Of a stretch of DNA of 64,000 bases, positions 27,672 through 36,800 are shown one piece after another. The notes beneath the pieces were generated by a model. It searched no databases, was not told the DNA's origin, and was given only the letters and a program-made list of their open reading frames with translations. This stretch comes from Actinomadura craniellae (GTDB lineage Bacteria > Actinomycetota > Actinomycetes > Streptosporangiales > Streptosporangiaceae), in NCBI RefSeq assembly GCF_003289645.1, contig NZ_QLYX01000004.1, positions 372,001 through 436,000 on the forward strand, given 5' to 3'. Made by a program: the position numbers and the translations under genes. Each line of letters opens with the position of its first letter. Positions within the stretch are counted from its first letter, which is position 1.

Positions 27672-28544
27672 TCAACGTGTGACGGTGGTCGGTTCCCGGA
27701 CGGCGGTGGTGACGCGGGTTGCGACGGCTTGCATCCCTCGGGCGTTGGGGTGGATCGGGGCGGCCCGGGAGTTCAGCAGGATGCCCTCCACCCACCGCTG
27801 TCCGGCCGGGGCGCACATGTCGCGGCCCTTCCCGTCGGTGTAGACGTCCACGAACCCGGCGCCGTGCGCGCGTGCCTGCTCGGCGAGCATCCGGTTCAAG
27901 GATCGGTGCAGCCCCTCCAGGTAGGGCACGTCACCCCGGGCTACCGGGACGAACGGCCAGCATCCCCGTTCGGGAGGCAGCAGCCGCAGGTAACCCACCA
28001 CGAGTACCCGGGCCCGCGGCGCGCGGCGCCGGATCTCCCCGAGCACCGCCGCGACCTTCGGCGCGGTCTGTGTCACCCGCTGCTCCAGCCCCGCACCGTA
28101 CTGGGCCGCGCAGGGAGCCCCCGCCGGATTCCGCAGGCTCAGCACCCCGCACCCCACGGCGAGATCGCTGAACCCCACGTCGTTCCCCCCGATCCCCACC
28201 GTGACGAGCGAGGTCCCCGGGCCGAGTGCGTCCAGTTGCGGCCGGTTCCGCCCGAACAGCACGCTCTGCGGCTGCGTCATGTGCGACGTCCGCGCCCCGC
28301 TACAACTCACGTCGACCAGCCGCCCCACCCGCAGTTCCCGCGCGACCAGCGACGGATAGTTCCCGCTGGACCGCAGACACCCCACCGGCGCCCCCCGCTG
28401 CTCGGGGATCAACGGCCCCGCCGTGAACGAATCCCCCATCGCCACGTACTCACCCACCACCCCCTCGGCCTCGGCACTCGTCGCCCCCACCGGCCCGAAC
28501 ACCGCCGCCAGCACAACCCCGGCCACCCAGACGGCACGCCTCAT
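27672..28544 (-). CDS. Secreted SGNH/GDSL hydrolase
   Basis: A 290-residue exported esterase/lipase. A signal peptide covers ~residues 1-27 (AGVVLAAVFGPVGATSAEA). Block I is YVAMGDSFTAG with Ser39, block III is TVGIGGNDVGF, and the catalytic Asp/His come late in IHPNARGM. Several cysteine pairs (GCLRSS, DVSCSGAR, VGCGVL, APCAAQ) suggest disulfides, as in the Streptomyces lipase class. GGAGAGGGAG precedes the ATG. The gene is bracketed by inverted copies of the dispersed repeat. Confidence 0.91.
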   Translation of the reverse strand: MRRAVWVAGVVLAAVFGPVGATSAEAEGVVGEYVAMGDSFTAGPLIPEQRGAPVGCLRSSGNYPSLVARELRVGRLVDVSCSGARTSHMTQPQSVLFGRNRPQLDALGPGTSLVTVGIGGNDVGFSDLAVGCGVLSLRNPAGAPCAAQYGAGLEQRVTQTAPKVAAVLGEIRRRAPRARVLVVGYLRLLPPERGCWPFVPVARGDVPYLEGLHRSLNRMLAEQARAHGAGFVDVYTDGKGRDMCAPAGQRWVEGILLNSRAAPIHPNARGMQAVATRVTTAVREPTTVTR

Positions 28545-28685
28545 CCGCCCGCTCCCTCTCCACCCACCCGCGAAACCCCGCCCGCGGCCCCCCAAGCACA
28601 GGCCCCCACCCGGGCCCCCGTCAACGAAAAGGCCCACCACCGCAGGCCACACTTCCCTTACCGAACGTCACACTGACACCACAAG

Positions 28686-28770
28686 CCCCACCACGCCCCC
28701 ACCCCACACCCCGCCTCCGCACGCCCCCGCCCCACACTCCGCCTCCCACACCCCCCACACCCTCACGCCC
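28686..28770. other. Strand-asymmetric C-rich tract upstream of the SGNH hydrolase gene
   Basis: This stretch is almost free of G on the plus strand and consists of repeated C-runs of 4-6 separated by A or T; the minus strand has many G-runs of 4-6. As the SGNH hydrolase is transcribed on the minus strand, its leader or promoter would be G-rich and able to form G-quadruplexes. With copy C of the repeat it occupies most of the 430-base gap 28545-28976 in which I see no gene. Confidence 0.6.
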
Positions 28771-28775
28771 ATTCG

Positions 28776-28941
28776 AAAAGGACGAGATGGGTGCCGATGC
28801 GAAGCGAGGCGAAAAGGGAGCGGCGCCCGCGCCGTCTGGACTGAGGAGCGGTGAAGATCGTGAGGAACGAACGATCTTCACCGCGACGAGGGAAGACGGC
28901 GCGCCGAAGGCGCCGCGACAAGCGAGCGAAGCGAGCCAAGC
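28776..28941 (-). repeat. Dispersed structured intergenic repeat, copy C (inverted)
   Basis: Inverted copy of the element at 9295-9463 and 27477-27645. It keeps the central stem GCGGTGAAGATCG / CGATCTTCACCGC and outer arms GCGCCGTCT / AGACGGCGC. It ends about 35 bases before the radA start. Small frames across it encode Arg/Ser-rich sequence that recurs in the other copies and is not a real protein. Confidence 0.88.
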
Positions 28942-28976
28942 CAGCACTGTCCGACCCTCCCCCTACTCTCCTTCCT

Positions 28977-30395
28977 ATGGCTAAGACGAAGACCGCCTAC
29001 CGCTGCTCCGAGTGCGGGTGGCAGACCTCCAAGTGGGTGGGTCGCTGCGGCGAGTGCCAGACCTGGGGCACCGTCGCCGAGGCCGGTGCCGCGGCCCCGC
29101 CCCGGGTGGTCTCGGCCGGGCCGGTGAGCACCCCGGCGCGGCCGATCGGCCAGGTGGACGTGCGGTCGGCGCAGACCCGGCCGACGGGGCTGGACGAGCT
29201 CGACCGGGTGCTGGGCGGCGGGCTGGTGCCGGGCGCGGTGGTGCTGCTGGCGGGCGAGCCGGGCATCGGCAAGTCGACCCTGTTGCTGGAGGTGGCGGCG
29301 CTGGCGTCGGCGGCCCGGTCGGGTGAGCGGGGCGGCTCGGTGCTGTACGTCACGGGTGAGGAGTCGGCCGAGCAGGTGCGGTTGCGCGCCGACCGGGTGG
29401 GCGCGGTGACCGAGGGCCTGTATCTCGCCGCCGAGACCGAGTTGTCGGCGTTGTTGGGGCATGTCGACGCGGTCGAGCCGAAGTTGCTGGTGGTCGATTC
29501 GATCCAGACGATCGGCACGGCCGAGGTGGACGGGGCGCCGGGCGGGGTGACCCAGATCCGCGAGGTCACCGCGAACCTGATCCGGGTGTCCAAGGAGCGC
29601 GGCATCACGACGGTGCTGGTCGGCCATGTCACCAAGGAGGGGGCGATCGCGGGGCCGCGGCTGCTGGAGCACCTGGTGGACGTGGTCTTGTACTTTGAAG
29701 GTGACCGGCACAGCCGGCTCCGCATGATTCGCGCGGTGAAGAACCGGTACGGGCCGACGGACGAGCTGGGCTGTTTCGACCTGTCGGAGGTCGGCATCGT
29801 GGGGCTGCCCGACCCGAGCGGGTTGTTCCTCAGCCGCCGGGAGGAGCCGGTGCCGGGCACGTGCGTGACGGTGACCCTGGAGGGGCGCCGTCCGCTGGTG
29901 GCCGAGGTGCAGGCGCTGGTGGCGAAGTCGTTCCTGCCGAGCCCGCGCCGGGCCACGTCGGGCCTGGATTCGCCCCGGGTGTCGATGGTGCTGGCGGTGC
30001 TGGCCCAGCGCTGCAAGATCTCGATGCACGAGCAGGACGTCTATGTCTCCACGGTGGGCGGGGTGCGGCTGACCGAGACCTCGGTCGACCTGGCGGTGGC
30101 ACTGGCGGTGGCGGGTTCGACGGTGGAGCAGTCCATGTCGGGCAACGTGATCGCGCTGGGCGAGGTGGGCCTGGCGGGCGAGGTGCGCACCGTGCCGGGG
30201 GTGCAGCGGCGGCTGGCCGAGGCGTCCCGGTTGGGCTTCGACTACGCGGTGGTGCCGCGGGGTTCGCTGGAGCTGGGTGAGACGACCGCGCTGAAGCGCA
30301 ACGGGGCGCGTGGCCCGGTCTCGTTCGAGGGGATGACAGTGCGTGAGGTGGACAGTTTGAATCAAGCGTTGCAGGTGGCCTTCACGGCTTCCTGA
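28977..30395 (+). CDS. radA: DNA repair protein RadA (Sms)
   Basis: A 472-residue RecA-like DNA branch-migration ATPase. The N-terminal zinc finger has Cys10-x2-Cys13 and Cys24-x2-Cys27. Walker A is GEPGIGKSTLL, the RadA signature is VKNRYGP, and the C-terminal Lon-protease-like domain contains the GEVGLAGEVR block. The ATG at 28977 aligns with the family start; the upstream frame enters the repeat. No Shine-Dalgarno is apparent, so it may be leaderless. It is followed by disA, the pairing seen in many Gram-positives. Confidence 0.96.
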   Translation: MAKTKTAYRCSECGWQTSKWVGRCGECQTWGTVAEAGAAAPPRVVSAGPVSTPARPIGQVDVRSAQTRPTGLDELDRVLGGGLVPGAVVLLAGEPGIGKSTLLLEVAALASAARSGERGGSVLYVTGEESAEQVRLRADRVGAVTEGLYLAAETELSALLGHVDAVEPKLLVVDSIQTIGTAEVDGAPGGVTQIREVTANLIRVSKERGITTVLVGHVTKEGAIAGPRLLEHLVDVVLYFEGDRHSRLRMIRAVKNRYGPTDELGCFDLSEVGIVGLPDPSGLFLSRREEPVPGTCVTVTLEGRRPLVAEVQALVAKSFLPSPRRATSGLDSPRVSMVLAVLAQRCKISMHEQDVYVSTVGGVRLTETSVDLAVALAVAGSTVEQSMSGNVIALGEVGLAGEVRTVPGVQRRLAEASRLGFDYAVVPRGSLELGETTALKRNGARGPVSFEGMTVREVDSLNQALQVAFTAS

Positions 30396-30508
30396 GCACC
30401 CGACCGGCCGGGGCAAGCCGCCCTTAAGCCGCCCTTAGGTCCGCAGCGGAGCCTGCTGAAAGGGCTCCTCGGTAAACTGAGCGCCGTCCAGCGACCTCCG
30501 GGGGTCTC

Positions 30509-31591
30509 GTGCCAGTACAGGAAAAGGGTCATGACGAACGTCGCCGCGCCACCCTGGCAGCGGTGGCTCCGGGCACCGCGATTCGCGATGGCCTGGAGCG
30601 CATTCTGCGGGGGCACACCGGCGGGCTGATCGTGCTCGGCCACGACAAGGCCGTCGAGGAGCTCTGCAGCGGGGGCTTCGAGCTCGACGTGGAATTCTCC
30701 GCGACGCGGTTGCGGGAGCTGGCCAAGATGGACGGCGCGATCGTCCTCGACAGCACCCACACGCGGATCGTCCGGGCGGCCGTGCACCTGGTGCCCGACT
30801 CCACCATTCCCACCGAGGAGTCCGGCACCCGGCACCGCACCGCGGAGCGGGTGGCCCGGCAGACCGGCTGCCCGGTGATCTCGGTCAGCCAGTCGATGCG
30901 CATCATCGCGCTGTATCTGGACGGCGTCCGCTACGTGCTGGAGGACTCCGCGACGATCCTGTCCAAGGCCAACCAGGCCCTGGCCACGCTAGAACGCTAC
31001 AAGCTGCGGCTGGACGAGGTCTCCGGCACGCTGTCGGCGCTGGAGATCGAGGACCTGGTCACGGTCCGCGACGTCAGCGCGGTGGCGCAGCGGCTGGAGA
31101 TGGTGCGCCGGATCGACGACGAGATCGAGGGGTACGTCGTCGAACTGGGTACCGATGGGCGGCTGCTGTCGCTGCAACTGGACGAGTTGGTCTCGGGCGT
31201 CGACCGCGACCGGGAGCTGATCGTCCGCGACTACTGGCCCGGTGACGCGCGGCGGCACGGCGTCGAGGAGGTGCTGACCGCGCTGGACGGGTTGTCGGCC
31301 ACCGAGTTGCTCGACCTGCCCACCGTGGCCGACGTGCTGGGTTTCGCCGGCCCGGACGCCCTCGACCTGCCGGTCAGTCCCAAGGGTTACCGGCTGCTGG
31401 CCAAGGTGCCGCGGCTGCCCGCGCTGGTGGTCGAGCGGCTGGTCGAGCATTTCGGCGGGCTGCAGAAGTTGCTCGCCGCCGGCATCGACGACTTGCAGGC
31501 GGTCGGCGGCGTCGGCGAGTCCCGTGCCCGCAGCGTCCGCGAGGGCCTGTCCCGCCTTGCCGAGTCCTCGATCCTCGAACGCTACGTCTGA
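30509..31591 (+). CDS. disA: DNA integrity scanning diadenylate cyclase DisA
   Basis: Synthesises c-di-AMP from two ATP and senses branched DNA. The 360-residue protein has the DAC-domain motifs DGA (residues 75-77) and RHR (108-110), a long helical spine, and a C-terminal HhH DNA-binding domain with [19 protein letters not shown]. All three parts are intact. The start is GTG, about 110 bases after radA. The product of this enzyme is the ligand of the riboswitch at ~47.2-47.4 kb. Confidence 0.97.
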   Translation: MPVQEKGHDERRRATLAAVAPGTAIRDGLERILRGHTGGLIVLGHDKAVEELCSGGFELDVEFSATRLRELAKMDGAIVLDSTHTRIVRAAVHLVPDSTIPTEESGTRHRTAERVARQTGCPVISVSQSMRIIALYLDGVRYVLEDSATILSKANQALATLERYKLRLDEVSGTLSALEIEDLVTVRDVSAVAQRLEMVRRIDDEIEGYVVELGTDGRLLSLQLDELVSGVDRDRELIVRDYWPGDARRHGVEEVLTALDGLSATELLDLPTVADVLGFAGPDALDLPVSPKGYRLLAKVPRLPALVVERLVEHFGGLQKLLAAGIDDLQAVGGVGESRARSVREGLSRLAESSILERYV

Positions 31592-31649
31592 CCGCCACCG
31601 GGCGCCCTTCCGACGCCCGGCACGCCCACCTGCCTCCACCCCGACACCA

Positions 31650-31699
31650 TGATCCTTCAGTATCCAGGGCGTTAGAGCGCCGCGAAAGCTGAAGGATCA
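31650..31699. repeat. Inverted repeat 1 of the disA-downstream hairpin cluster
   Basis: Arms TGATCCTTCAG (31650-31660) and CTGAAGGATCA (31689-31699) with an imperfect, partly self-complementary middle. It shares its arm sequence with the next hairpin. Placed 60 bases after disA; could act as a terminator. Confidence 0.65.
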
Positions 31700-31725
31700 C
31701 GGCTGCATGCGCTCTCAGCGGGTGA

Positions 31726-31769
31726 TCCTTCAGCATCCGTGGCGCCATGGCGCCACGGATGCTGAAGGA
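31726..31769. repeat. Perfect 44-bp palindrome downstream of disA
   Basis: Uninterrupted palindrome with a CCATGG centre; arm starts TCCTTCAGCATCC. No unpaired loop bases, so as DNA it would form a cruciform and as RNA a very stable hairpin. It reuses the TCCTTCAG arm of the preceding inverted repeat. Confidence 0.9.
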
Positions 31770-31859
31770 GCAGCTTGTATCCGCTCCTTGCGCCAGGGCC
31801 TGTCTCAAGGTGAGGCCACAAGCCCCGCGGTACACCAACGCCGGCTTCCGGCCCCGTGC

Positions 31860-31917
31860 CCGGTGTTCGTGGAGGATCAGTGGTGCCAGAGCACCACTGA
31901 TCCTCCACGAACACCGG
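31860..31917. repeat. Perfect hairpin with 27-bp arms and 4-base loop
   Basis: Arms 31860-31886 and 31891-31917 are perfectly complementary; loop CAGA. The arm begins CCGGTGTTCGTGGAGGATC. It ends the ~410-base gap (31592-32004) between convergent genes disA and the anchored protein. No gene is seen in the gap; the three hairpins are its only recognisable content. Confidence 0.92.
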
Positions 31918-32004
31918 CGCAGGCAAGGCATGCCCCGTCAGGGCGGCCGGGCCCCGCCCGAGCGAACCAAAACCGTCGGAACCCGGCCCGCGCCGAAGCA
32001 CGGC

Positions 32005-32655
32005 TCAGGTGAGGCGGAAGACCTGCTTGGGGACCTTGGCGCCCTTGACCGTGACGACGTACGTGCCGGGCCGGGCGGTGGAACGGCCGCCGGGGCAGCC
32101 GTCCGAGGAGCGGCGGCGGTCCCAGGTCGTCTCGGTGATGTGCGGTATGCCGCGGCGCAGCAGCTGGAGCGTCGAGGCCGGCCCGCCGGCGCAGTGCGCG
32201 GACGACCACACCCGGTCCGATCCCGAGGTCACCCGCAGCTCCAGTTCCCGGGGCCCGACCCCGTAGGTGCAGGAGCGGGCGCCGGTGTTCACGACGGTGA
32301 GCCGGAAGACGGGCCGGTCCTTGCCGCCGTAGGAGCCCTTGGTGGGCGCCAGACCGACCACCACGTCCTTGGGGTCGCAGGCGTCGCCGTTCCGCCGCGG
32401 CGCCGCCGGGGTCACGGTGACCCGGGCGGTGACGGTGGCGGTGATGGTGGGCATCGCGGTGGGCACGGCCGAAGCGCTCGCGGCCGGGGAGGCCGACGCG
32501 GCCGCGCCGCTCACCGGCCTGCGGTCCTCGCCGTGGGAGCACGCCCAGGCCAGCACCCCCACGCCGGCCAGCACCCCGCCCAGGACGAGGACCCGGCGGC
32601 GCCAGTAGGCGTCCAGCCCGATCCCCTCGTCGTCACCCTCCGCGTCCGAATGCAT
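32005..32655 (-). CDS. Membrane-anchored extracytoplasmic protein of unknown function
   Basis: A 216-residue protein. A short cytoplasmic N-terminus is followed by one TM helix (VLVLGGVLAGVGVLAWACS), a low-complexity Ala/Ser/Pro/Thr linker, and a ~120-residue beta-rich domain with paired cysteines (GDACDPKDV, ARSCTYGVG, SAHCAGG, DGCPGG). I recall similar genes beside mutY in other actinomycetes, but the domain is unnamed to me. It is transcribed divergently from mutY, 64 bases away. Confidence 0.75.
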   Translation of the reverse strand: MHSDAEGDDEGIGLDAYWRRRVLVLGGVLAGVGVLAWACSHGEDRRPVSGAAASASPAASASAVPTAMPTITATVTARVTVTPAAPRRNGDACDPKDVVVGLAPTKGSYGGKDRPVFRLTVVNTGARSCTYGVGPRELELRVTSGSDRVWSSAHCAGGPASTLQLLRRGIPHITETTWDRRRSSDGCPGGRSTARPGTYVVTVKGAKVPKQVFRLT

Positions 32656-32719
32656 GCAGACAGTATGCTTTTTGGATCTTCTCGGGGCCTCGAGACCCGC
32701 CGTGGAATAGTGGGCACCG

Positions 32720-33589
32720 ATGAACCGTTTCGCCGAGCCGATCCTCGACTGGTACGCCGAACACGCCCGCGACCTCCCGTGGCGGCGCCCGGAGGCGACC
32801 CCCTGGGGAGTGCTGGTCAGCGAGATCATGCTGCAGCAGACCCCCGTCGTCCGGGTGCTGCCGGCCTGGGAGCGCTGGCTGGAGCGCTGGCCGACGCCCG
32901 CCGCGCTCGCCGCCGAACCGTCCGGCGAGGCCGTCCGCGCCTGGGACCGGCTGGGCTACCCGCGCCGGGCGCTACGGTTGCACGCCTCGGCCTGCGCGAT
33001 CGTGGAGCGGCACGACGGTGAGGTCCCCTCCTCCCACGCCGCGCTGCTGGAACTGCCCGGGATCGGGGCGTACACGGCCGCCGCGGTGGCGAGCTTCGCC
33101 TTCCGGCAGCGGCACGCGGTGCTGGACACCAACGTGCGCCGGGTACTGGCCCGGCTGGTCTCGGCCGAGGAGTACCCGCCCCGGTCCCAGACGGTCGGCG
33201 AGGTCACGCTCGCCGAGTCGCTGCTGCCCCTCGACCCGCCGACGGCCGCCACCTGGTCCGTCGCGGTGATGGAACTGGGCGCCCTGGTCTGCACGGCCCG
33301 CGCCCCGCGCTGCGTCGACTGCCCGGTGCTCGCCGGCTGCGCCTGGCAGGCGGCCGGCCGCCCGGCGTACGCGGGCCCGGCCCGGCGCGGCCAGCGCTAC
33401 GCGGGCACCGACCGGCAGTGCCGGGGGCGCCTGCTCGCCGTGCTCCGGCACGCCGACGGCCCGGTCGAGAAGGCGGCCCTCGACGTCGTCTGGTCCGAAC
33501 CCGTCCAGCGCGAACGCGCCCTCGACGCCCTGATCGCGGACGGCCTCGTGGACCCCCTGGACGACGGCCGCTACGCCCTACCCTCCTGA
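32720..33589 (+). CDS. mutY: A/G-specific adenine DNA glycosylase MutY
   Basis: Removes adenine mispaired with 8-oxoguanine. The 289-residue protein has the HhH-GPD core: Glu35 in SEIMLQQT, helix-hairpin-helix LPGIGAYTAAAV and catalytic Asp136 in LDTNVRR. The [4Fe-4S] cysteines follow the C-x6-C-x2-C-x5-C spacing (CTARAPRCVDCPVLAGC). It lacks the C-terminal Nudix-like domain of E. coli MutY but matches the shorter actinobacterial form. It is the last conserved gene before the accessory island. Confidence 0.94.
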   Translation: MNRFAEPILDWYAEHARDLPWRRPEATPWGVLVSEIMLQQTPVVRVLPAWERWLERWPTPAALAAEPSGEAVRAWDRLGYPRRALRLHASACAIVERHDGEVPSSHAALLELPGIGAYTAAAVASFAFRQRHAVLDTNVRRVLARLVSAEEYPPRSQTVGEVTLAESLLPLDPPTAATWSVAVMELGALVCTARAPRCVDCPVLAGCAWQAAGRPAYAGPARRGQRYAGTDRQCRGRLLAVLRHADGPVEKAALDVVWSEPVQRERALDALIADGLVDPLDDGRYALPS

Positions 33590-33815
33590 TCCCGGCCGGC
33601 TGTTCCGGCCCGCGGACGCCTGGACGCCCGTCCCGGCGGACCCGCACCTGGTCCCGGCGAACGGCCTCCGGGACGGGAGGTCGCGCCGCTCCGCCACCCG
33701 CTCACCCCCGGGCTGCCCGCACCCGGCTGTCCGATAGCGGAAAACGCCGCAGCCGTCCGGGACGGATCGGGTTTACTCGGCGGCAGGGGCGATCGCGGAC
33801 GGCGAGGAGGGGCCG

Positions 33816-36800
33816 GTGGCGGAGGAAAGACCCGCGGTCCGGCGGCGGGCGGCCAGTCATGGGGTGCGGACCTTCGCCGGGGGGCTGGTGGAGTTGCCGT
33901 TCGTGCCCGAACTCGTCCGCGAGCTGACCGCGACGTTCGAGGCGCTGGGCTTCGACCCCGCCCCCGGCGGCCACCGTGACCTGCCCTCCGCCGAGCTCGG
34001 CCGGGCCGTGCTCGGCGGGCTCGCCGCGCCGGCGGACGTGGCGGTGGTGCACGTGATCAGCCATGGGCACCGCGGCCGCAGCGACGGCGTCTACCTGCTC
34101 GGCGCGGACGGCGCCGTCTCCCGCGAGAACGACGTGGAGAGCTGGCTCAAGGAGATCGAAGACCGGGCCGACGGCCCGCCCACCCTCTTCCTCCTCGACC
34201 TGTGTCACGCCGGCCGGTTGGCCCGGCTGCCCTGGCAGTCGGGCGGGAGCGGCAGGAGCCGGGTACTGGCCGCCTGCCAGGGCGACGAGGCCGCCTACGA
34301 CGGCCGGTTCACCCGGGCGCTGATCAACGTGCTGCGCGACCTGCGCGGGCTGGCCGTCGATCCGGCCCTGGAGCACGTCCCGCTGGCGACGGTCGCGCAG
34401 GCGGTGCGCCGCGAGGTCAACCGGCTGGCGACCGAGGCCGACGGTTTCGGGCAGCAGGTGACCGGCAGCCTGGTGGACATCTCCGCCGACTCCGACCTGC
34501 CGTTCTTCCCCAACCCGGCGTACCGCGCCGGGTTGCCCCGCGCGGAGCTGCGCCGCGGGCTCGACCCCGGGGTACTGCCCTTCCTCGACGACCTGGACGA
34601 GGGCCTGGACGCCCGGCACTTCATCGACCGGGCGGCGGGCACCGGGGTGCTCGGCGAGTTCGATCCCGCCCGGCTGAGCGCCCGGCGCTTCATCCACTGG
34701 ATGACGGGAGTCGGTGCCCCCGAGTCCGAGCCGGACCTGATCGCCGGCTGCTTCACCGGCCGTGACCGGCAACTCCAGCAGCTGTCGCGGTGGATCAACT
34801 TCTTCGACCGGGGCACGCTGGCGGTGCTCACCGGCAGCCCCGGTGCGGGCAAGTCCGCCCTGCTCGGCGTCCTCGTCTGCGCGGCCCATCCCCGGCTGCA
34901 CGCGCCCACCAAGCCGCTCTGGAACCGCGCCACCCACCTGCCCGACCCCCTGCACCCCGGGCAGCTCGCCGCCATCCACGCCCGGCGCCGGACCCTGGAC
35001 GAGGTCACCGCGTCGATCGCCCGCCAGCTCGGCCTGCCGCCCCCCGGTGACCCGGCCAGGCTGATCGCCGCGATGCGCGATCTCCCCGTGCCCCCCGTCC
35101 TGGTGCTCGACGCGCTCGACGAGGCCGAGGACGGGACGGCCCTGATGAATCACCTGCTGTTGCCGCTGGCCGCGGACCGCACGGAGCGGGGCGCCACCGC
35201 CCGGCTGCTGGTCGGCACCCGCCGCTATCCCGAGTACGCGCCCCTGCTCGCGGCCGCCGCGATCACCGACCTCGACGACATCCCGACGGACGTGCTGGAG
35301 GACGACCTCAACCGGTACGTCCTGGAACTGCTCCGGGCCACGCCCCTGTACCGGCCGCGCGGCGCCGTGCAGGGCGCCTTCGCCCACGAGTCGGCCCAGG
35401 TGCTGGCCCGGGAACGCGAGTGGGGCGGCTTCCTGGTGGCCGGCCTGTACACCCGGCACTTCGTGACCACGCACACCGACCCGCCGCTGGACGACCCGGC
35501 GGAGGCCGAACGGCTCGGCGCCGCGGTGCCGCGGAGCCTGCCCGAGGTGTTCGAACTCGACCTGGACGCCCAGGCCGGCGACCGCCCGCTACGGCCCGTC
35601 CTGACAGCACTGGCGTTCGCCCAGGGGCAGGGCATGCCCGTCTCGGTGATCGCCCGGGTGGCCGGAGCGCTGGCCGGGAACTCCCTACCCGACCCGCAGG
35701 CACAGGACGGACAGCGCCTTCCCCCGCGTTCGCCTGGCACCGGAGGGAACGTGGTCCGGGCCGGCTCGCAGGCACGGGACGGGCAGCGCCCTCGCCCGGG
35801 TCGGCCCCTGTCCGGTGCGCAGGTGCGGGACGCGCTGGACGCCGGCCGGTTCTACCTGCGCCGGGCCGTCGACACCGACGGGACCGTCCTCTACCGGCTC
35901 TTCCACCAGGGCCTGGCCGACCATCTCGCGGAGCGGGACGACGCCGGAGCGGTCCTGCCCGCGCTGCTGGCGGCGCTCGGCCCGCCCGGCGCCCGCGACT
36001 GGAGCGCCGCCGAACCGTACCTGCTGCGGCACGCCCTGCACCACGCCGACGCCGCCGGCGACCCGGGCGCCCTGCTCGACGACCCGGAGTTCCTGCTGCA
36101 CGCCGACCCCGCCTGCCACGCCGACCGGCCCGACTCGTGGCCGATGCTGCGCGCCCACCGCCGCGCCGTGGCCGACGCCGGCCCCGCCGGGGACCCGCGC
36201 CACCACCTCGCGCTGCGCGCCGCCCGAGCCGGGGACGTCCGGCTGGCCGAACGCGTCGCCAACCCGCCGGGCGGCCGGCCGCTCCCCTGGCAGCCGCGCC
36301 ACGTGTGGCGGCGCCCTGCCGCGCTCCCGACCGCCGCGCCGCCGACCCAGGGCGTGCCGGGGCACGACGGGCCGGTGTACGCGCTGGCCGTCGGCTCGCT
36401 CGACGACCGGCCGATCGCGGTCACCGGCGGCGCCGACCACACCGTGCGCATCCACGACCTGGCCACCCTGCAGCAGCTCGGTCCACCCCTGCACACCGCC
36501 AGGGCACCGGTGTACGCGGTGGCCCTGCGCCTCCACCGGGGGCGTCCCATCGCCGTGACCGGCGAGGCCGACGGCACGGTACGGGCCCTGGACCTGGCGG
36601 CCCGCGACCAGATGGGGCCCGCCTATACCGTCCACGAGGGGCCCGCCTACGGGGTCGCCTGCACGAAGGCCGCCGACGAACTGTTCGCCAACGCGCTGAT
36701 CGCCCTCTCGGTCGGGGCCGACTCCCTCGTCCGGACCACCCAGTTCTGGAACCCGGGATTCCTCGTCCCGCCGACCGTGGTGTCACCCGGGTTCCAGGTC

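Noticed and set aside
32720-33589. MutY considered truncated because it lacks the Nudix-like domain
   Set aside because: The short form with an intact FeS cluster is normal for actinobacteria.
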